NCBI GenBank assembly: GCA_902728285.1
Contig: CACVBU010000674.1
Span: 434,001 to 498,000, forward strand
DNA length: 64,000 bases
DNA from: Clytia hemisphaerica
Taxonomy: Eukaryota; Cnidaria; Hydrozoa; Leptothecata; Clytiidae
Direction of reading: 5' to 3'
In this document: positions 1-15,000 of the stretch, piece after piece
How the letters are laid out: each line of letters starts with the position of its first letter
How positions within the stretch are numbered: position 1 is the stretch's first letter
Made by a program: the position numbers and the translations under genes
The notes under the pieces: model-generated
Seen by the model: the letters and a program-made list of their open reading frames with translations, nothing else
Databases searched by the model: none
Told to the model about the DNA's origin: nothing

Positions 1-96
1 AGAATAGACAATTAACTTGATATTCAGAGTTTCTTGTGTGCTTTTCTGCAAAATGATCAGCTGGCAATAATTTTTATACTTTAAAATTCTTTATAG

Positions 97-3000
97 GAAT
101 GATCAAAATTGTGAAGGAGCAGACCATCGCACAGTTGTTGATCTCATACGACAAGGTGAAAATGAATTATCAATGGCAATCATTTCAGTAACTCCAAGTG
201 AAGCTCGTAAATTGGACGGTCCTACAAATATGTTTGGTGCATCTGACTACATAGATTACAGTGATCGTAGAAGTATTCCAATTTCAATTCCTGACTATAA
301 ACATGAAGAAAAGGGATCTGATAAATTTGTGGTAAGCTCTATTCTTTTGATAGGATTATTTTACTTATTTGCCAGATCGGAACTCAGGATTCTTAAGCTT
401 TAAGAAATAGACTGATGCAATAAAGGTTCCTATTTGAAGAAACAAACTTTCTTTAAAAAGAGTGATAATTTTTTTGGATTGGCTGGTTTTGAGGTAGGCT
501 CGGTCAAATGATGGCAAACCAATGAAGTCCAGCCTTATCACATAGCTGGGCATTAATGTTGTATTTTTAAAGTGTCTTTTGTAAATTGGGATTCAGGAAT
601 GTATCTTGTATCTTGTTCGTCACTAATATGAGTTTGAATTTTTTTTTTTCAGGTTTATAACATATACATATCTGGCAACTTGGTGACCTCAAAACGTTAT
701 AATGAATTTCACAGTCTAAACAATGAGGTGAATTAATTTGTGAAAAGAGTAAGATTAAAGAGTAACATACTTTAGGCGGCCAACTTCTCGCCCTGCCTAT
801 TCTAATTGGGAGTCAGCAGAGAATTGGCTGTCTAAAGTCGCCCTCTTTTGACGTCAATGCCATGTCTTCTTTCAACCTTTTTAAAGTAACGATTTTAACT
901 GCCAAATTAGTGCCCAATAATAATTAGAATAGGCAGGACAGCGCAAGACTGCCGTCTAAACTAGAGCTTAGATACCTAATCGCACGATGGGTTATTTTTT
1001 CTTATTTGGCACGCCCTCAAAGAGAGCAATTAATCGTCAAAATTCGCTTTTTAGCATTAAAAAAGTCATATTTCTCAAAAAATAGCATTTTTTAAGGCAA
1101 GCTTCTACAAACTGAGTTTAAATGCTGACTGAAATTTTTTTTGCAGTGATAGTATACTGGAGATACTCCAGGGAAATCAAAATCATTTGCGTCTGGGATG
1201 CGTCTATGTCCGCCATTATTGAAATAAAATTCCTGCTAAGAGCCATTTTTCAGGCCAAAAACCCAAATTTGGACTGAAAAGATCTCTAAAATGTCAATAG
1301 ACATGGGTCCAAATTTTCTTGCAGTGATAGTATTCTGGAAATACTACAGGAAAATCAAAGTCATCTGGGCTTGGGATTTGGGTATATCCACCATTTTGGA
1401 ATTGAAATTCCTGCTAAAACGCAATTATTTCAATCAAAAATCCAATTTTTGACTCAAAAAATCTTAAAAATGGCAATAGACATGAACCTAAAATCTTTTT
1501 GCAGTGAGTCTTCTGGAAATACTCCAGGGAAATCAAAATTGTTTGGGTTTAGGATTTGGGTATATCCGCCATTATGGAATTGAAATATGTGTTAAAACTG
1601 GCTAAAATACAACGTTTCAAGCAAAAGCCCCGTTTTTCGAATAAAAATTGCTCTAAAATGACAATAGAGATGGACCCAAATTTTTTTGAAGTGATAGTAT
1701 TCTGTGAATATTCCTGGAAAAACAAAATCATTTCAGTCTGAGATTTGTTTACATCCACCCTTATGGAAATGAAATCTCTGTTAAAATGCTACATATTTCC
1801 ATCCGATACATCATGATTGACTAAATATTTTGTATATTATATTAAGCAAAGAATGTGAATTTACAATCCTTTAATTTAGAAATACTAGTTGAAATATATT
1901 ATTTAAAAAATCCCATTTCACTCAACAATTCTTTATAGCCCACTTACATTTCCATTTTCAAGACTTGTTTCGTCAAAAAAAGATTGAATTTTAGCTTGAA
2001 ATATTATATACATTTTAAAACTGGCTTCAGTTTAAAAATTGCGGTCCCAGAGGCATGTTATACCTGAATAGTTTTTACCCCTAGAGTATTTACAGAACAC
2101 TATCACTGCAAAAAGATTTTAGGTTCATGTCTATTGCCATATTAGAGCAGTTTTTAAGTCAATATGGGATTTTTGCTTGAAATGTTGCAATTTAGCCAGT
2201 TTTAACACATATTTCAATTCCATAATGGCGGATATACCCAAATCCTAGACCCAAACAATTTTGATTTCCCTGGAGTATTTCCAGAAGACTATCACTGCAA
2301 AAAAATTTGGGTCCATGTCTATTGTCATTTTAGAGCAATTTTTATTCAAAAACGGGGTTTTTGCTTGAAACGTTGTATTTTAGCCAGTTTTAACACATAT
2401 TTCAATTCCATAATGGCGGATATACCCAAATCCTAAACCCAAACAATTTTGATTTCCCTGGAGTATTTCCAGAAGACTGTCACTGCAAAAAGATTTTAGG
2501 TTCATGTCTATTGCCATTTTTAAGATTTTTTGAGTGAAAAATTGGATTTTTGATTGAAATATTGCGTTTTAGCAGGAATTTCAATTCCAAAATGGTGGAT
2601 ATACCCAAATCCCAAGCCCAGATGACTTTGATTTTCCTGTAGTATTTCCAGAATACTATCACTGCAAGAAAATTTGGACCCATGTCTATTGACATTTTAG
2701 AGGTTTTTCAGTCCAAATTTGGGTTTTGGCCTGAAAAATGGCTTTAGCAGGGATTTTATTTCCATAATGGCGGACATAGACCCATCCCAGACGCAAATGA
2801 TTTTGATTTCCCTGGAGTATCTCCAGTATACTATCACTGCAAAAAAAATTTCAGTCAGCATTTAAACTCAGTTTGTAGAAGCTTGCCTTAAAAAATGCTA
2901 TTTTTTAAGAAATATGATTTTTTTTTGCTAAAAAGCAATTTTTGAAGACGCCATTATGATTTTTTGAAAACAGCGAAAAACTTGAAATTCATTTTGCTTA

Positions 3001-6000
3001 AAGACTTTATTGAAGACTTTCATCTCTTAAAATTTCAGGCATGTGAATCAATCAGTTTAAAGTTTATGAGCTTGCAAAATTGGCCTTAAATAGCATTTTG
3101 CTACCCAAAATTGGCTTAAAACGGCTCGTTTAGGGCTCTAATGGGCACAATTTTCAATCCAATATGATTATTTTGTTGTTTCTTCATAAAATTTAGCGCA
3201 GCAAGTGAAAAAAATAAGAATTGCAATAGTTTTGACATATTTACAGACCTGAAAAGGCCAGAAAATGCCATTTTTTCCAATTTTTGCCTGTAGTGCGAAT
3301 CAGTACCCCCAGGGGGGTTCGGCCAATTTTGAACTTCTGACCTTAAAAATTGCGCAGAATGCCTCACAATAGGTTAAATTTTCATAAAAAAACACTACAT
3401 CTTGAATTTTCTGACTTTGCCCCAAAAATGACTGTTGACGCCCTACCCTACAATCAATCGTTAATCACACTCTTCAATGATGCGCCAATGTTTACAACAA
3501 TTATTTTAATGTTTTTTCTTACATTTTTTTTGCATCGAACGCTTTTAATTGCATTCGAAATTCATTTTGTGAGAAAGAAAATCAATAAACAACAATAAAA
3601 GAAAGACACAGAGAGAAGAGAAAAATATAAAACTCTCAGTGTATTTCTGTAATTTACTTTCCTAAACTGGGAAAAAGTAGTGGAAGCCATTGTGCGATTA
3701 GCTTGTAATCACATAATAACTCGTGCAATTCGAATATAATTGCACTCGTGATTTTTTGTTTCGAATTTTCCTCGTTCTTTCGGACTCGGAAAATTAATAA
3801 CAAAAAAAATCACTCGTGCAATTATATTCGAATTGCACTCGTTATCATGTGATTACATATACAAATCAGTTTTCAATCTTTTTTACCAATGCAGTTTTTG
3901 GACCTACTAGTAGAGGGCATTTTGTAAAATCGCATGACTGTTTTGTTAGAAGCACTTGTTATACATTTTTCGAAAGCTAAGGGGTAGGGGAATCGAAATT
4001 ACTATGTTTCCAATTTTTTTTCGGACACTTTGGTGTGATTTTCGGACAAATATGACGGTCTCAGGCAAAAATCATAGGGTTAAAAATAAATGAAAATTTT
4101 AGCACGAAAAAACGGAGACCTGTTGTATATTTTTGGAAAGCTCTCAAAAAATTAGGATTAGAGATATATTGCAAGTATAGGTGATTTCAGTACCTAACTC
4201 GAGATATTGAGCTTCAAAAAGCGCAAAAACTGGACAAAATAGCTGTTTCTGGCTGAAAAACACGGTTTTCAAGGGTTAATATCTCGAGTTAGGTACAGAA
4301 ATCACCTATACTTGCAATATATCTCTAATCTTAATTTTTTGAGAGCTTTCAAAAAATATACAACAGGTCTCCGTTTTCTCGAGCTAAAATTTTCATTAAT
4401 TTTTAACCCTATGATTTTTGCCTGAGACCGTCATATTTGTCCGAAAATCACACCAAAGTGTCCGAAAAAAAATTGGAAACATAGTAATTTCGATTCCCCT
4501 ACCCCTTAGCTTTCCAAAAATGTATAACAAGTGCTTCTAACAAAACAGTCGAGCGATTCCAAAAAATCGAACAAAATTCCCCCTACTATACCTGGAGGTC
4601 CTTTAATTTGACCGTTGTCCGTTCGTTTGTTACAAGCTTTTCTCAGGATCGGCTCGTTAGTTTTTTTTAATTTTTTGCACTCTGGTGCAAAGTGGTGATT
4701 CCCAAAATTTGACGGAGCCCGATTTTTGAAGAAAAAAAAATTTGGGGGCAAATTGGTCCAAAAAGTGCCTAAAAATGGGGTTTTTGGACTTTGTGTGAAA
4801 TTGCTTCATTAGTTTTTTCTGATTTTTTGGACAAAGATGAAGGGCAAGGTTCTCTAAAACGTGACTGAAGTAGTTTTTTTCAGAAAATTTTTTTTGGCCG
4901 TAAAAATCAGATTTTCTTATTTGGGGAAATTGCCTTTTGTCATATTTAGGGAAAAAGAGCATTTCTTGCGATTGGATTGATATTTTTTTCTGAATTTTTG
5001 TATAGTGATATAAAATGGTAATATGTAATGGTAATTTGGGCAGAAAAGTGCCTAATGTTTTTTTTTTTTTACTTTTTTGACTAATTTGAGCCCTGATACT
5101 CACGGTAATCTATTTAAGCTGCTCACTACACTTTCTTATTCCCTTGCTATTTGTCCTATTTTTATCTGATTTTGATCAACAGGTAGTTCCATTCAGCATG
5201 TTGCTTGTTTTACTTGAATTCTATGTTCAATGCTTTGTTCAACTTTGTGTTACAGTAAATTTCATAGAAGTGAAATGTATTTTCTCCCAATTTTAGTTAA
5301 AAAGACAGTTTCACGACTTTCCATTTCCAAAATTTCCTGGTAAATGGCCTTTGAAACTTTCTGAAGTACAGTTGGATGCTCGTAGAAGACACTTAGAGAC
5401 GTATCTTGAAGAAGGTAATAATTTCTTCCCTATTTATGTTCTCTTTTTTAAAGTAACCATCATATTAATTTTCAGTACAACAGTCTTTCAGTTTTCCCTT
5501 GTATATTTATACAATAATGACTTTAGTGAGGTCTGTTACTGTACTGAGAAATATATGCCCGAAGTCAAGTAACGATCGAGCTTGCAAACAAACCGGTCAA
5601 CAATTCTATAAAGTTCAATCCTTCTACTTTCATTCTTTGTCCTTCAGGTTTTAAAATAAGATAAAAACTTTATTTGATTAATCTATCCCTGGAAAAAAGA
5701 TTTCTTTGTTCTCTTGTTTTTTTAAAACTGCAGCTAAAAAGTTTATCAAATAAACCATAGTTCTATTAAAAAGATCTACTTTTTTTTACAGTTTGTGCTG
5801 TTCGTGCGATTGGTGAAAGTAGCCCAATGGAAGAATTTCTAAAAGATCAATACAACAACACGCAGGTAGGGAGAGGAGCAAGAAATTCATACCACTTCTT
5901 CTCACTCATTATCAGTCAGACTTGAAACGTTGACCTGACAATGGAGTATATACCATTAGGAGAGAAACAGAATGGTTTTCGTAGTTTCACGCTACCTCTC

Positions 6001-9000
6001 TTGGCTATCAAGTTTCCAAAACATCAAGTTTTTCTTGCATGACTGATCTTTCTTCCATCACGATTGAAGTAACTTTTCATTCATGTTTTATGAATTTTGT
6101 TACAGAAAAAACAACAACCTGCCCAACAACAGAAACAAGCTGAAAGACCTGCAGAGAGTGTAGAAGCTGATATCAAAATTCACATGCCAGACAGAACACT
6201 CCTCACTATCAAAATATCCAAAAAACAAAGATACGCAAAGATTTATGAAGTATGAAGAATTATATACCATATTACAGTTATTCTAATTCGCGTCGGCATT
6301 CGGCTATTGCTGACACAAATACCGACGTAAATTTGGTTTTTGCCGACGTAAAAGTACTTACTGTACTATAGAAACCATAATTTTTTGCCGACGCATGTAA
6401 ATCAGAATTAGAAAGGATGCATTACTTCTAATCACTTCTGGAATAAGCACCTCTTCTCAATGAAGGAAAAATTCTCAATTAATACCCCCTCAATTAAACA
6501 ACCCCTTCGATTAAATGCCTCCCCTCAAGGGCCATGTTCAGACGTCACGGTTTCGTATCATTCCGGTATGGTTTCTGTTACGGATCGAGAGTGTTCATAT
6601 TGGTTTCGAAACGTTTCGGAGCAAGAAAACGGAGCAGTTCCGTTCCGATGAACATAGAAGAGCGAAACCGTTTCGGTCTGTTTTGCTTTGTAACGTCTTC
6701 TTTTTTTGACGTTCCGAATTTTGACGTTCACACTTGTTTTGGAACCGTTTAAACGGAACAGTAACGTCTAAACATGGTCCAGGAGATGCTTTTATTTGAA
6801 ACAAGCAGCGGTAAGAAAGATTGTTGTGAAGGATAGAATGTTGATATTCTTTCAGAATCAAAACTGATTTTGAACCATAACTAAATTGACATGAATAAAT
6901 CAACTCAAAGAAAATGAATTGAAGTGGCAAAACAAAGTTTCTATTATTTTTTAAGTTAGTTTGGTTTGGTTAGACTCCTAAAAATCAAAGAATTTAATAA
7001 AAGTAAGTCACAGTGCATGATTGGCTGAATATTTATTTCAAGAGTCCTATACAATATGCATGTTCTAATAGCTTTTTTGATTCTGTCTGAGTACCACTGG
7101 ACCATTCACTTTAAAATGTAAGGGCTGTTTAAAATCATTGGTGGTTGTTAGATCAGAAAATGAATATTTTTTAAATATAGTTATCTGATCTAAGCTGTAT
7201 AAAGCTGGGAGTCAAGAATTTGTGCGGTTATCAATTTCCCATATCAATCGAAAATTATTTAAAAGGGGATAGAATGAGATGAATGAGACTTAATATTTTC
7301 GATATTTTAGGCTTTGGTAAAGAAATTGGGCCTATCAGACTTCAGTGCAACATTTTTTGCCATCTTTGAAATCATGGATAAAGGCTTTAGTAAGTACAAC
7401 TTTTTCCTTCTACTTTTGCTTGTCAAATGATTAATTCCTTTTCAAAAATTATTTTTGATTGGTAGAATGATACATAATTCAAACATTGCCAGTTTGTTTC
7501 TTAAAGTCTTTAATAGGTCGTTCTTTTGCCCCATATGCTTAAACTTTTAGGTTTGATTTCTTTTCTTGTTGTTTCATGGGGTACTGGTGTAAATTTATGA
7601 TTACACTTTGTCAAATTTGATCACTCATGGACAAGGATTTGTATTTTCTTCTCAGACAATTATATTTTGATGCAATCTGTGATTTATTTTCCAGCGCGGA
7701 AATTGGAAAGCAATGAATTTCCATACACTCTCTTCAATAAAAAATATCAAGAGTCCGGTACATCTTGCCTCGTTCTCCAGAAATGGGTTTTCTCAATAGA
7801 AAAGGTAAGTAAGTGTTTTCGTACACCCTATCACAGACCCACTGGGACCCCTTCCCACTGGAAAAATCGGCTAAAATGTCGTCCCCGGTGGAAAATTATA
7901 CTCCAATTTTTGTCCTCACTGAAAATTATCAAAGCAATCCTCACTGCAAAATATTATGCTATTATTCCCTGTTGAATTTAGTGATTTGAAAACTAATTAT
8001 ATGGTTGATTACATTTAGCTTAGATTTGTAAAGGACGAGCGGGGTGATAAATCCGTAATAGCCCCGCTTTTTTGTAATCGCCTTGATGTAAACAAAAATT
8101 TCTATTGGTTGAAAGAAAAGTATCGTACGATATTTTGATTGGTTAACAAAATATCGTACGAAATTTTTAAACCAATCAAAATAAGAGTGTCAGTCGAATG
8201 TTTTTTTATAGTTTCGAATGTTTTTATAAGTTTCGAAAAGAATAGCGATTGAGTGTTCTTCAATTCTTTTTTTTACCATATAATTAACGCGGAATAACAT
8301 GGTATTCTCGGGTGATTTTGGATTAATAACCCCTCGTTTCATTGAAAACACTTCAAAATAGCCCTCACTACGTTCGGGCTATTTTGAAATGTTTTCAATT
8401 TTCAATGAACCTCGGGGTTATTAATCCCAAATCACCCTCTAAACCATGTTATTACTAGTACAAAAAAAATTAAATCCCTAGCCATTAAAAAATATGGAAA
8501 TATCAATCCCCCATCGAGTTTCAGTCCGTTATTTCTATCCCGACTGGCTGAAATCCTACCGGGTCTGTGAAAAGGGGTTGTTTACGTCATTAACATGTTT
8601 TTAGGAAACTCATACAAAGAAGAACATTAGCTCAATTGCTAGTGTTATGAGTTAGTGACACATTTCTGCCATCGTCCAAATGATTTTCAATGATTTTCAA
8701 TTACATATACCTTAAAGGAAGAAATTTTGGCGGAAAGAAAATTTGGCGGGTTTGGCGGATTTGACTGAAATCCGCCAAATTAAGTTCCCGCCAAAATTTA
8801 TTTTTTCACCATCCGCCAAATTAAATTCCCGTCAAATTAAACATTTTGAAAATATGATCTCTTTTAAGGTGTTTTTGCTTTTTTTTCGCTGTTTTGACGC
8901 CATCTTAAGGTTAAATTTTTAAGCGACCGCCAAATTGAATTCCCGCCAAATTTAGTTTTTTCGTCGATCCGCCAAATTATATTCCCTCTGAAAAAACTTT

Positions 9001-12000
9001 TTTGGCCATTTGCCAAATTAAATTCCCGCCAAAATTTCTTCCTTTAAGGTTAGCTACTTGTATATAAAAACGTGCCGGTAAAACTCAACTTTTTGAGCAC
9101 ATTCAAAGCTTGAAAAAGTATTCATCTAGGACACTTTTAGAAACGTGAAACCTCTCATACTTTAAAGGGACATTAAAGTAGTAAAATGTAAACATTGCGC
9201 GAACTACGTGTCATTAAAGAGAACAATTAAACTCACGTGTCCAAAACAAACTTGTAAAACAATTGAACAATCAAAATTAGCCATATTTGGTTTGATTTTT
9301 TATTTTGACATGTGACATTTGTTTTGATTTTGTATCCGCTTCATACAGTTTGTTTACAAATTTCGCAAGTACTGTTATGTCCCTTTAATAGCTCGCTTGT
9401 TGAAGGATACATAATAACAGAACTTTGGGTCATTTAAGCGCCGTAATTCTTTCTGTTTCTTTATTTCTTCTTTACCTCGAGAAAAAAACTGACTTTTTAA
9501 AATGAATTTATTTTACTTTTTTTATCAGGAGATTGAAATGTATGAAGACAGCGTAGCAGTAAGCCTTCTATACCATCTTGCTGTTGAAGATATCAGACAA
9601 GGAAGAGTTAAACCAGGCGATAAAATTCAACAAGTTAAAGAATTAAAAGCATCGAATAACAAAGTTAAAGTATTAAAGAATTCTTTTATTTCTAATGGTA
9701 GACATAAATGTATGTATAGAGGACTGAAGCTTTAGTGGGTTACCGAATCCAATTCGTTGTTCATGGCAACCGCACCAGTTACATCTTGAAGACTTAATTC
9801 AATTAATTTGTATGATAAATCCGTGCGCATTGTTCGGCGCTAAGAAAAAACTGGGTGGGAAGCGATCTTCAAAATAAAGTTTCGTTCCTCTTTTTAAAAA
9901 AATTTTTTTTAAACAAACTTTTTCTTTTTCCAGTTTCTAGAGGTAGTACGTACTTTAGAAGGTTACTGTCAAATCATATTTCCACACTGCCAATGTGACG
10001 CAAGGCGAGATGGTCACGTGATCTTAGCCATATCATTACGTCATTTGGCTTTGAAAGCATGCTCTACAGATGGAGTGTTAGAGGTGTGTGTTAACTACCT
10101 GTTGTTAAATACCTTTAATGTTACTCCTATCTCAAGGAGTAAGTTCTTTTCGTGTTTTTGATACTCAACGAGTTATATGAAAATCCTTCTTGCGTTGTTC
10201 TGAACTCGATTACTAAAAATGGTCGTTTGTGATTATCGGTATTATTGAGTTGAATTGTTCATGAACAATTATTATTATTATTGAAAAATATCTACACTAG
10301 AAAACTATCCCACTTCGCGACTTTTTCAAATGTTTAGACCCCAGGTTTTCATGCTCCAAAAACATTCGATTTTTAAGGTCATCTTGTAGAGGAGAACAAT
10401 CGAGTTTGCGTCAGAACACTCGAAAAGAGCTTCTTTATTTCAGAAAATCATCAAAGTGGAACTCATTAAGAAACGGGATTAAGAATTTCGGTTTTTTGAC
10501 GTTTTTAATTCTCATTAGAACCTAGTCCAGTGTCTAAAACCATATTATTGTAATTTTTGTTTTCCATACGCATGTACAGAACATAGACCATACGTTTGAA
10601 TGGAATGAAATAAAGAGTTGGGATGCAGATGACGAGGGGATGTGTTTTTGGTTCGAATATCATAAAGCTGGCAAGAAACCAAAACAAGTTAAAGTTTTTT
10701 CTCCACATGTAAGTTGTAATCCAAACCTGTCTTATAATAACACATAAGTCGACTGAGATAGAGAAAGTTTTCTGACTTTTCAGAACAAAACATTTGAATC
10801 TTGAAAAAACATTCGGAAGCTCGAATTGCAACGTTTTTTTCAAAATCGAACAAGATATTGCATGTACCGTATATATTCCTCCTCCACGTGACGTCTTTTA
10901 GCCAATGAAATTGCGACAATCTCACTGATGCAAGATAAAGAAATTTTAAAGTCATTACTTCCTCGCTAGGAAACTGGTATAGAGTTTACCTGAAAGGATT
11001 GACGTGTCTTGAGCGCGAAGTGGTAACATTAATGCCATTTTTGAAAACACATCTTATGTTAAAGATTGATTTTTATTTTGTTTTTTCTCGAAAGCATTTT
11101 GTTTCGAGTGCATTTTCAAGCAATCTAGAGCTCAAATTTTCAAAATTTCCCCCCTCAGGCCAAACCATGGTTCGCCCTCGCGGTGTCACTAAACTTCAGC
11201 CCCCCCCCTAATATGAAAATGCTTCCTGCGGCACTCTTACATACATATGTTTTGAAGTAAATCCTTCCTGGTAAACTATAACTTGCAGTCTTCTCATATT
11301 TTAAAGGTTGATAGAAAACTATTTTTTTCCGCCATATTCGCCAATAATAGTTTTTCTCTTAAGGTACCTTATTGGCCCTTTTTACGTCGGCCCTTATTGC
11401 GCAAAAGTTCAATTTTTCCATCTTTAGCCCGGCATCAATTTATATCCGATCCCTTACGCCCTCTTACAACAGCTACGAAAAAGTAATGTCAATAAGAATC
11501 GTAGTATAATAGTAGTTTGTTTACCATCTAAGCAGTATGAACTTGCTTTTTCTGAAACAAAAAATAGATAGAACTTCTTGAATATCATCCGTATTCTTTC
11601 CAATCTCTCTCAGAAATATTTGATTCTAATCTGAATCATTTTTTTTAATAATGGCCTGGTATTTTTCAGGCTTTCGTAAGAGGCACAGATCAAGACTATT
11701 TCAATGTTTAATCTTCTTTTTTCAGTACAAATACATGACATCATGCACCAAACGTATACAAAAAGAACTGGAGTGGTGTAAAAAGGTGCTCAAAAATTAT
11801 TCCCAAATATATTTTTGAAGAATACTTATTTGTGCTAAACTGTAGGGGGTGAGTCACAAAAAATCACCCCAATAGCATTTTATAATGAACCCCCTCCATT
11901 TTATGAGATTTTCCTGAAAAAATGCCAAAACCTTCATTTCCCTAAGGTTTTTTGGGAAAATCACCCTCCCCCATTTATGGACTTTTTCCCAGAGTTTTGT

Positions 12001-15000
12001 TTTAACTGTGATATGTGGTCAGGTGTTATTATCTTTCTTATTTTTCAAAGTTTGCTGCCGATCTTTCTAAAATCTAAAACATGGCTAGGGTAGAGACTTA
12101 TACACTTTGGCACTTGTGAATCACAATTCCAACTCAAAAATTTACATTTACATGATGGTTACCGATTACCGATTGCTTGGTTTTAACGTATTTAGTACGA
12201 ATTGGGCTTTTCCAGAAAAAGATTTTACCCCCACTGTTAAGGATATTGATTTTTCGAAATATCGAACCCCCTGGATATCCTACTTTATTAGTAAAGACCC
12301 CCTGGATATCCACTCTTAAAAACATGCTCAGCCTCCTGGATATCCTCTCTTATAAAGATGCTTACCCCTGGATATCGTATTTTTGGACCTACCGGGAGGT
12401 CCTTTAATTTGACCGTTGTCCGTTCGTCTGTTACAAGCTTTTCTCGGGATTGGCTCATTAGGTTTATTTTATTTTTTGCACAATGATACAAAATAGCAAT
12501 GCCTGAAAAGTGACAGAGCCCGATTTTTGAAAAAAAATTTTAGGGGGCAAATTTGGGCCAAAAACTACCTAAAAATAAGGTTTTTTGGACTTTGTGCAAA
12601 ATTGCTTCATTAGTTTTTCCTGATTTTTGGCAGATAAATAGAGTGCAAGGTACCCTAAAATGTGGCTGAAGTAATTTTTCTCGGAAAAGTTTTTTTCGTC
12701 GTCAAATACGGATTTTCGCAAATTTGGGCCAAAAACTACCTAAAAATAAAGTTTTTTGGACTTGGTGCAAAATTGCTTCATTAGTTTTTCCTGATTTTTG
12801 TCAGAAAGATAGAGTGCAAGGTACCTTAAAATGTGGCTGAAGTAATTTTTTTCGGAAAATTTTTTTTCGTCGTAAAATTTTCAAAAAAAGACGACCAAGT
12901 TACACAATGATAAAAGAAAATAAATCAGACGTTTTTACATTGTTCTAAAACTTTGTGTTTGCTCAATACCAATAGTAAAATGTATAACACCTACTTTTAT
13001 CTGATTTTGATCAACAGGTAGGTCCATTCAGCATGTTGCTTGTTTTACTTGAAAAGACACTTTACCCCCTTGATATCCGCTCTCTTGTAGATATTTAACC
13101 CCCTGGATATCCACTTTTGAACAAAAATCGTTAACCCCCTGGATATCCGATATCCTCAACAGGGGGCACGGGAAAAGCCCATTTAAAGTGTCCCTTATTT
13201 TGAAAAACCACCTATTCTTCAGTTTTCTTCATTCATCTTTTTTCTTTGACCATACATAGGATGAAGAAGGAAACCCTGTTTTATTCAAAGAAGAAGATAA
13301 AAGAAGTCATGCAAAGGTGAGTTGTATCTTTTTGAGACTCTTCTTATGAACGTATCTTGATATTTCTCTTGCCATTGTTTATCGGTCATAGAACTTATTC
13401 CTCTGGAGGCCCGGAAAACCCGAGTTACAAAAACTCGAGTTACAAAAACCCGAGTTACAAAAACCCGAGTTACGACGAATGTGACGTCATAAGTCTCAAA
13501 TTATGACGTCATAAGGGAACTTCTTAACTCGAAAAAGTTTTTTACTGTTGTTTTGAAACTCGAAATATTTTTTTTAAATTTTGTTTTAGAGTTACGTAAC
13601 TCGAAAATAAATTTTAAATTTCATTTTTCGAGTTACGTAACTCTAAAACAAAATTTTAAAAAAATATTTCGAGTTATGTTGAAGCGCAACCAAGTTGGCC
13701 AAAAATTCTAAAAAGCGCTTTTTTTCTTTTAGTTTACGAATGAAATTTTTGATCTATAATAAAACTAAAAGAAGAGAAGGAAGGGAATAAAAATGAAAGG
13801 GGGCAGTAAACAATCTTCTATTTTGACAGGAATTTCTGGATTCGATTACTCGAAATACATTTTGTATTCCACAATCTATCTTTGTTAAATTCAAATTCAT
13901 TGTCATTTCGCTAAAAAACTAAAACTTCGGTAGAACTTGTAGTTTCTTTAGTTTTTTCACACATTTTTTTAGAACAAACCATACGAGAACAGAAGGTTTC
14001 GAGGGCTAAAATAGTAACCATAAGTTAAGAAACATTTCTCGACATTTTAAGGCCTTATGGACTCAAAAATTTGCAGAAAATACTCACTTAGGCGAGACCA
14101 ATTTAATTTGTTGTTCTACGGGCAGATCGTTAGCAAAATATGAGTCGGTCGGCCGGTAAAATAAAAATAACATTTTCATTAATCCAAGGAAGGTAATTAG
14201 GCTTTAAGTAATATTTTCAAATAATCTTGGTCGAAAATTCATCATTTATCATTGATGGAGTTTGTAATAAAATCTTTCGTGCATAGAATTCATGATTCTA
14301 GATTATTTTCAACTTTTTTTAAGTGTAATTTTTTTACATGATTATTATTAGAAATTTGTGGCACAGGAAATTCAATATTATTATTTTCTTGTTTGCAGAA
14401 AATGCTGGGTCGGTCGCGCCCGTAGAACAACAAATTAATGTGGTCTCGCCTTAATGCTAATAGTGAAAAAGGAACATTTTAAGAAGATTTTAAGGCTCAA
14501 CTAAAAAACAAAAGATCTGAAGGCTTCGAATTTTTAGATGTTCTTATAAAAACACAACACACATTTCTTTGAAAAGATTCTCGATTGCACAATGTACAAA
14601 AACGATATAATGAATTGTAATCGTTAAGACTTTTCTGATTGTTCAAAATCTTGTTTATGACGTCTGCTCTTTTCTTATTGTTTTGTAAATTAGATCTTTG
14701 ACGCGGTTTCTATAATTTCCAGTTTCTATTCTAATCGGATCTATTGAATCTTCTCGAAAGAAATGGTGTATATTTATTAATAATATGAATTCTAGAATCT
14801 TTGGCCCACTTGGTTTCACCTGAAGATAACTCGAAAGTTCAAATAATGTACTACAATTTCAAGCTACGTAACTCGAAAAATGAAATTTAAAATTTATTTT
14901 CGAGTTACGTAACTCTAAAACAAAGTTTTAAAAAAATATTTCGAGTTACAAAACAACAGTAAAAAACTTTTTCGAGTTAAAAAGCCCACTTATGACGTCA

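Noticed and set aside
10600..10955. Minus-strand ORFs 10505-10843 and 10689-10955
   Set aside because: They overlap an SNX27 exon on the plus strand and are shadows.
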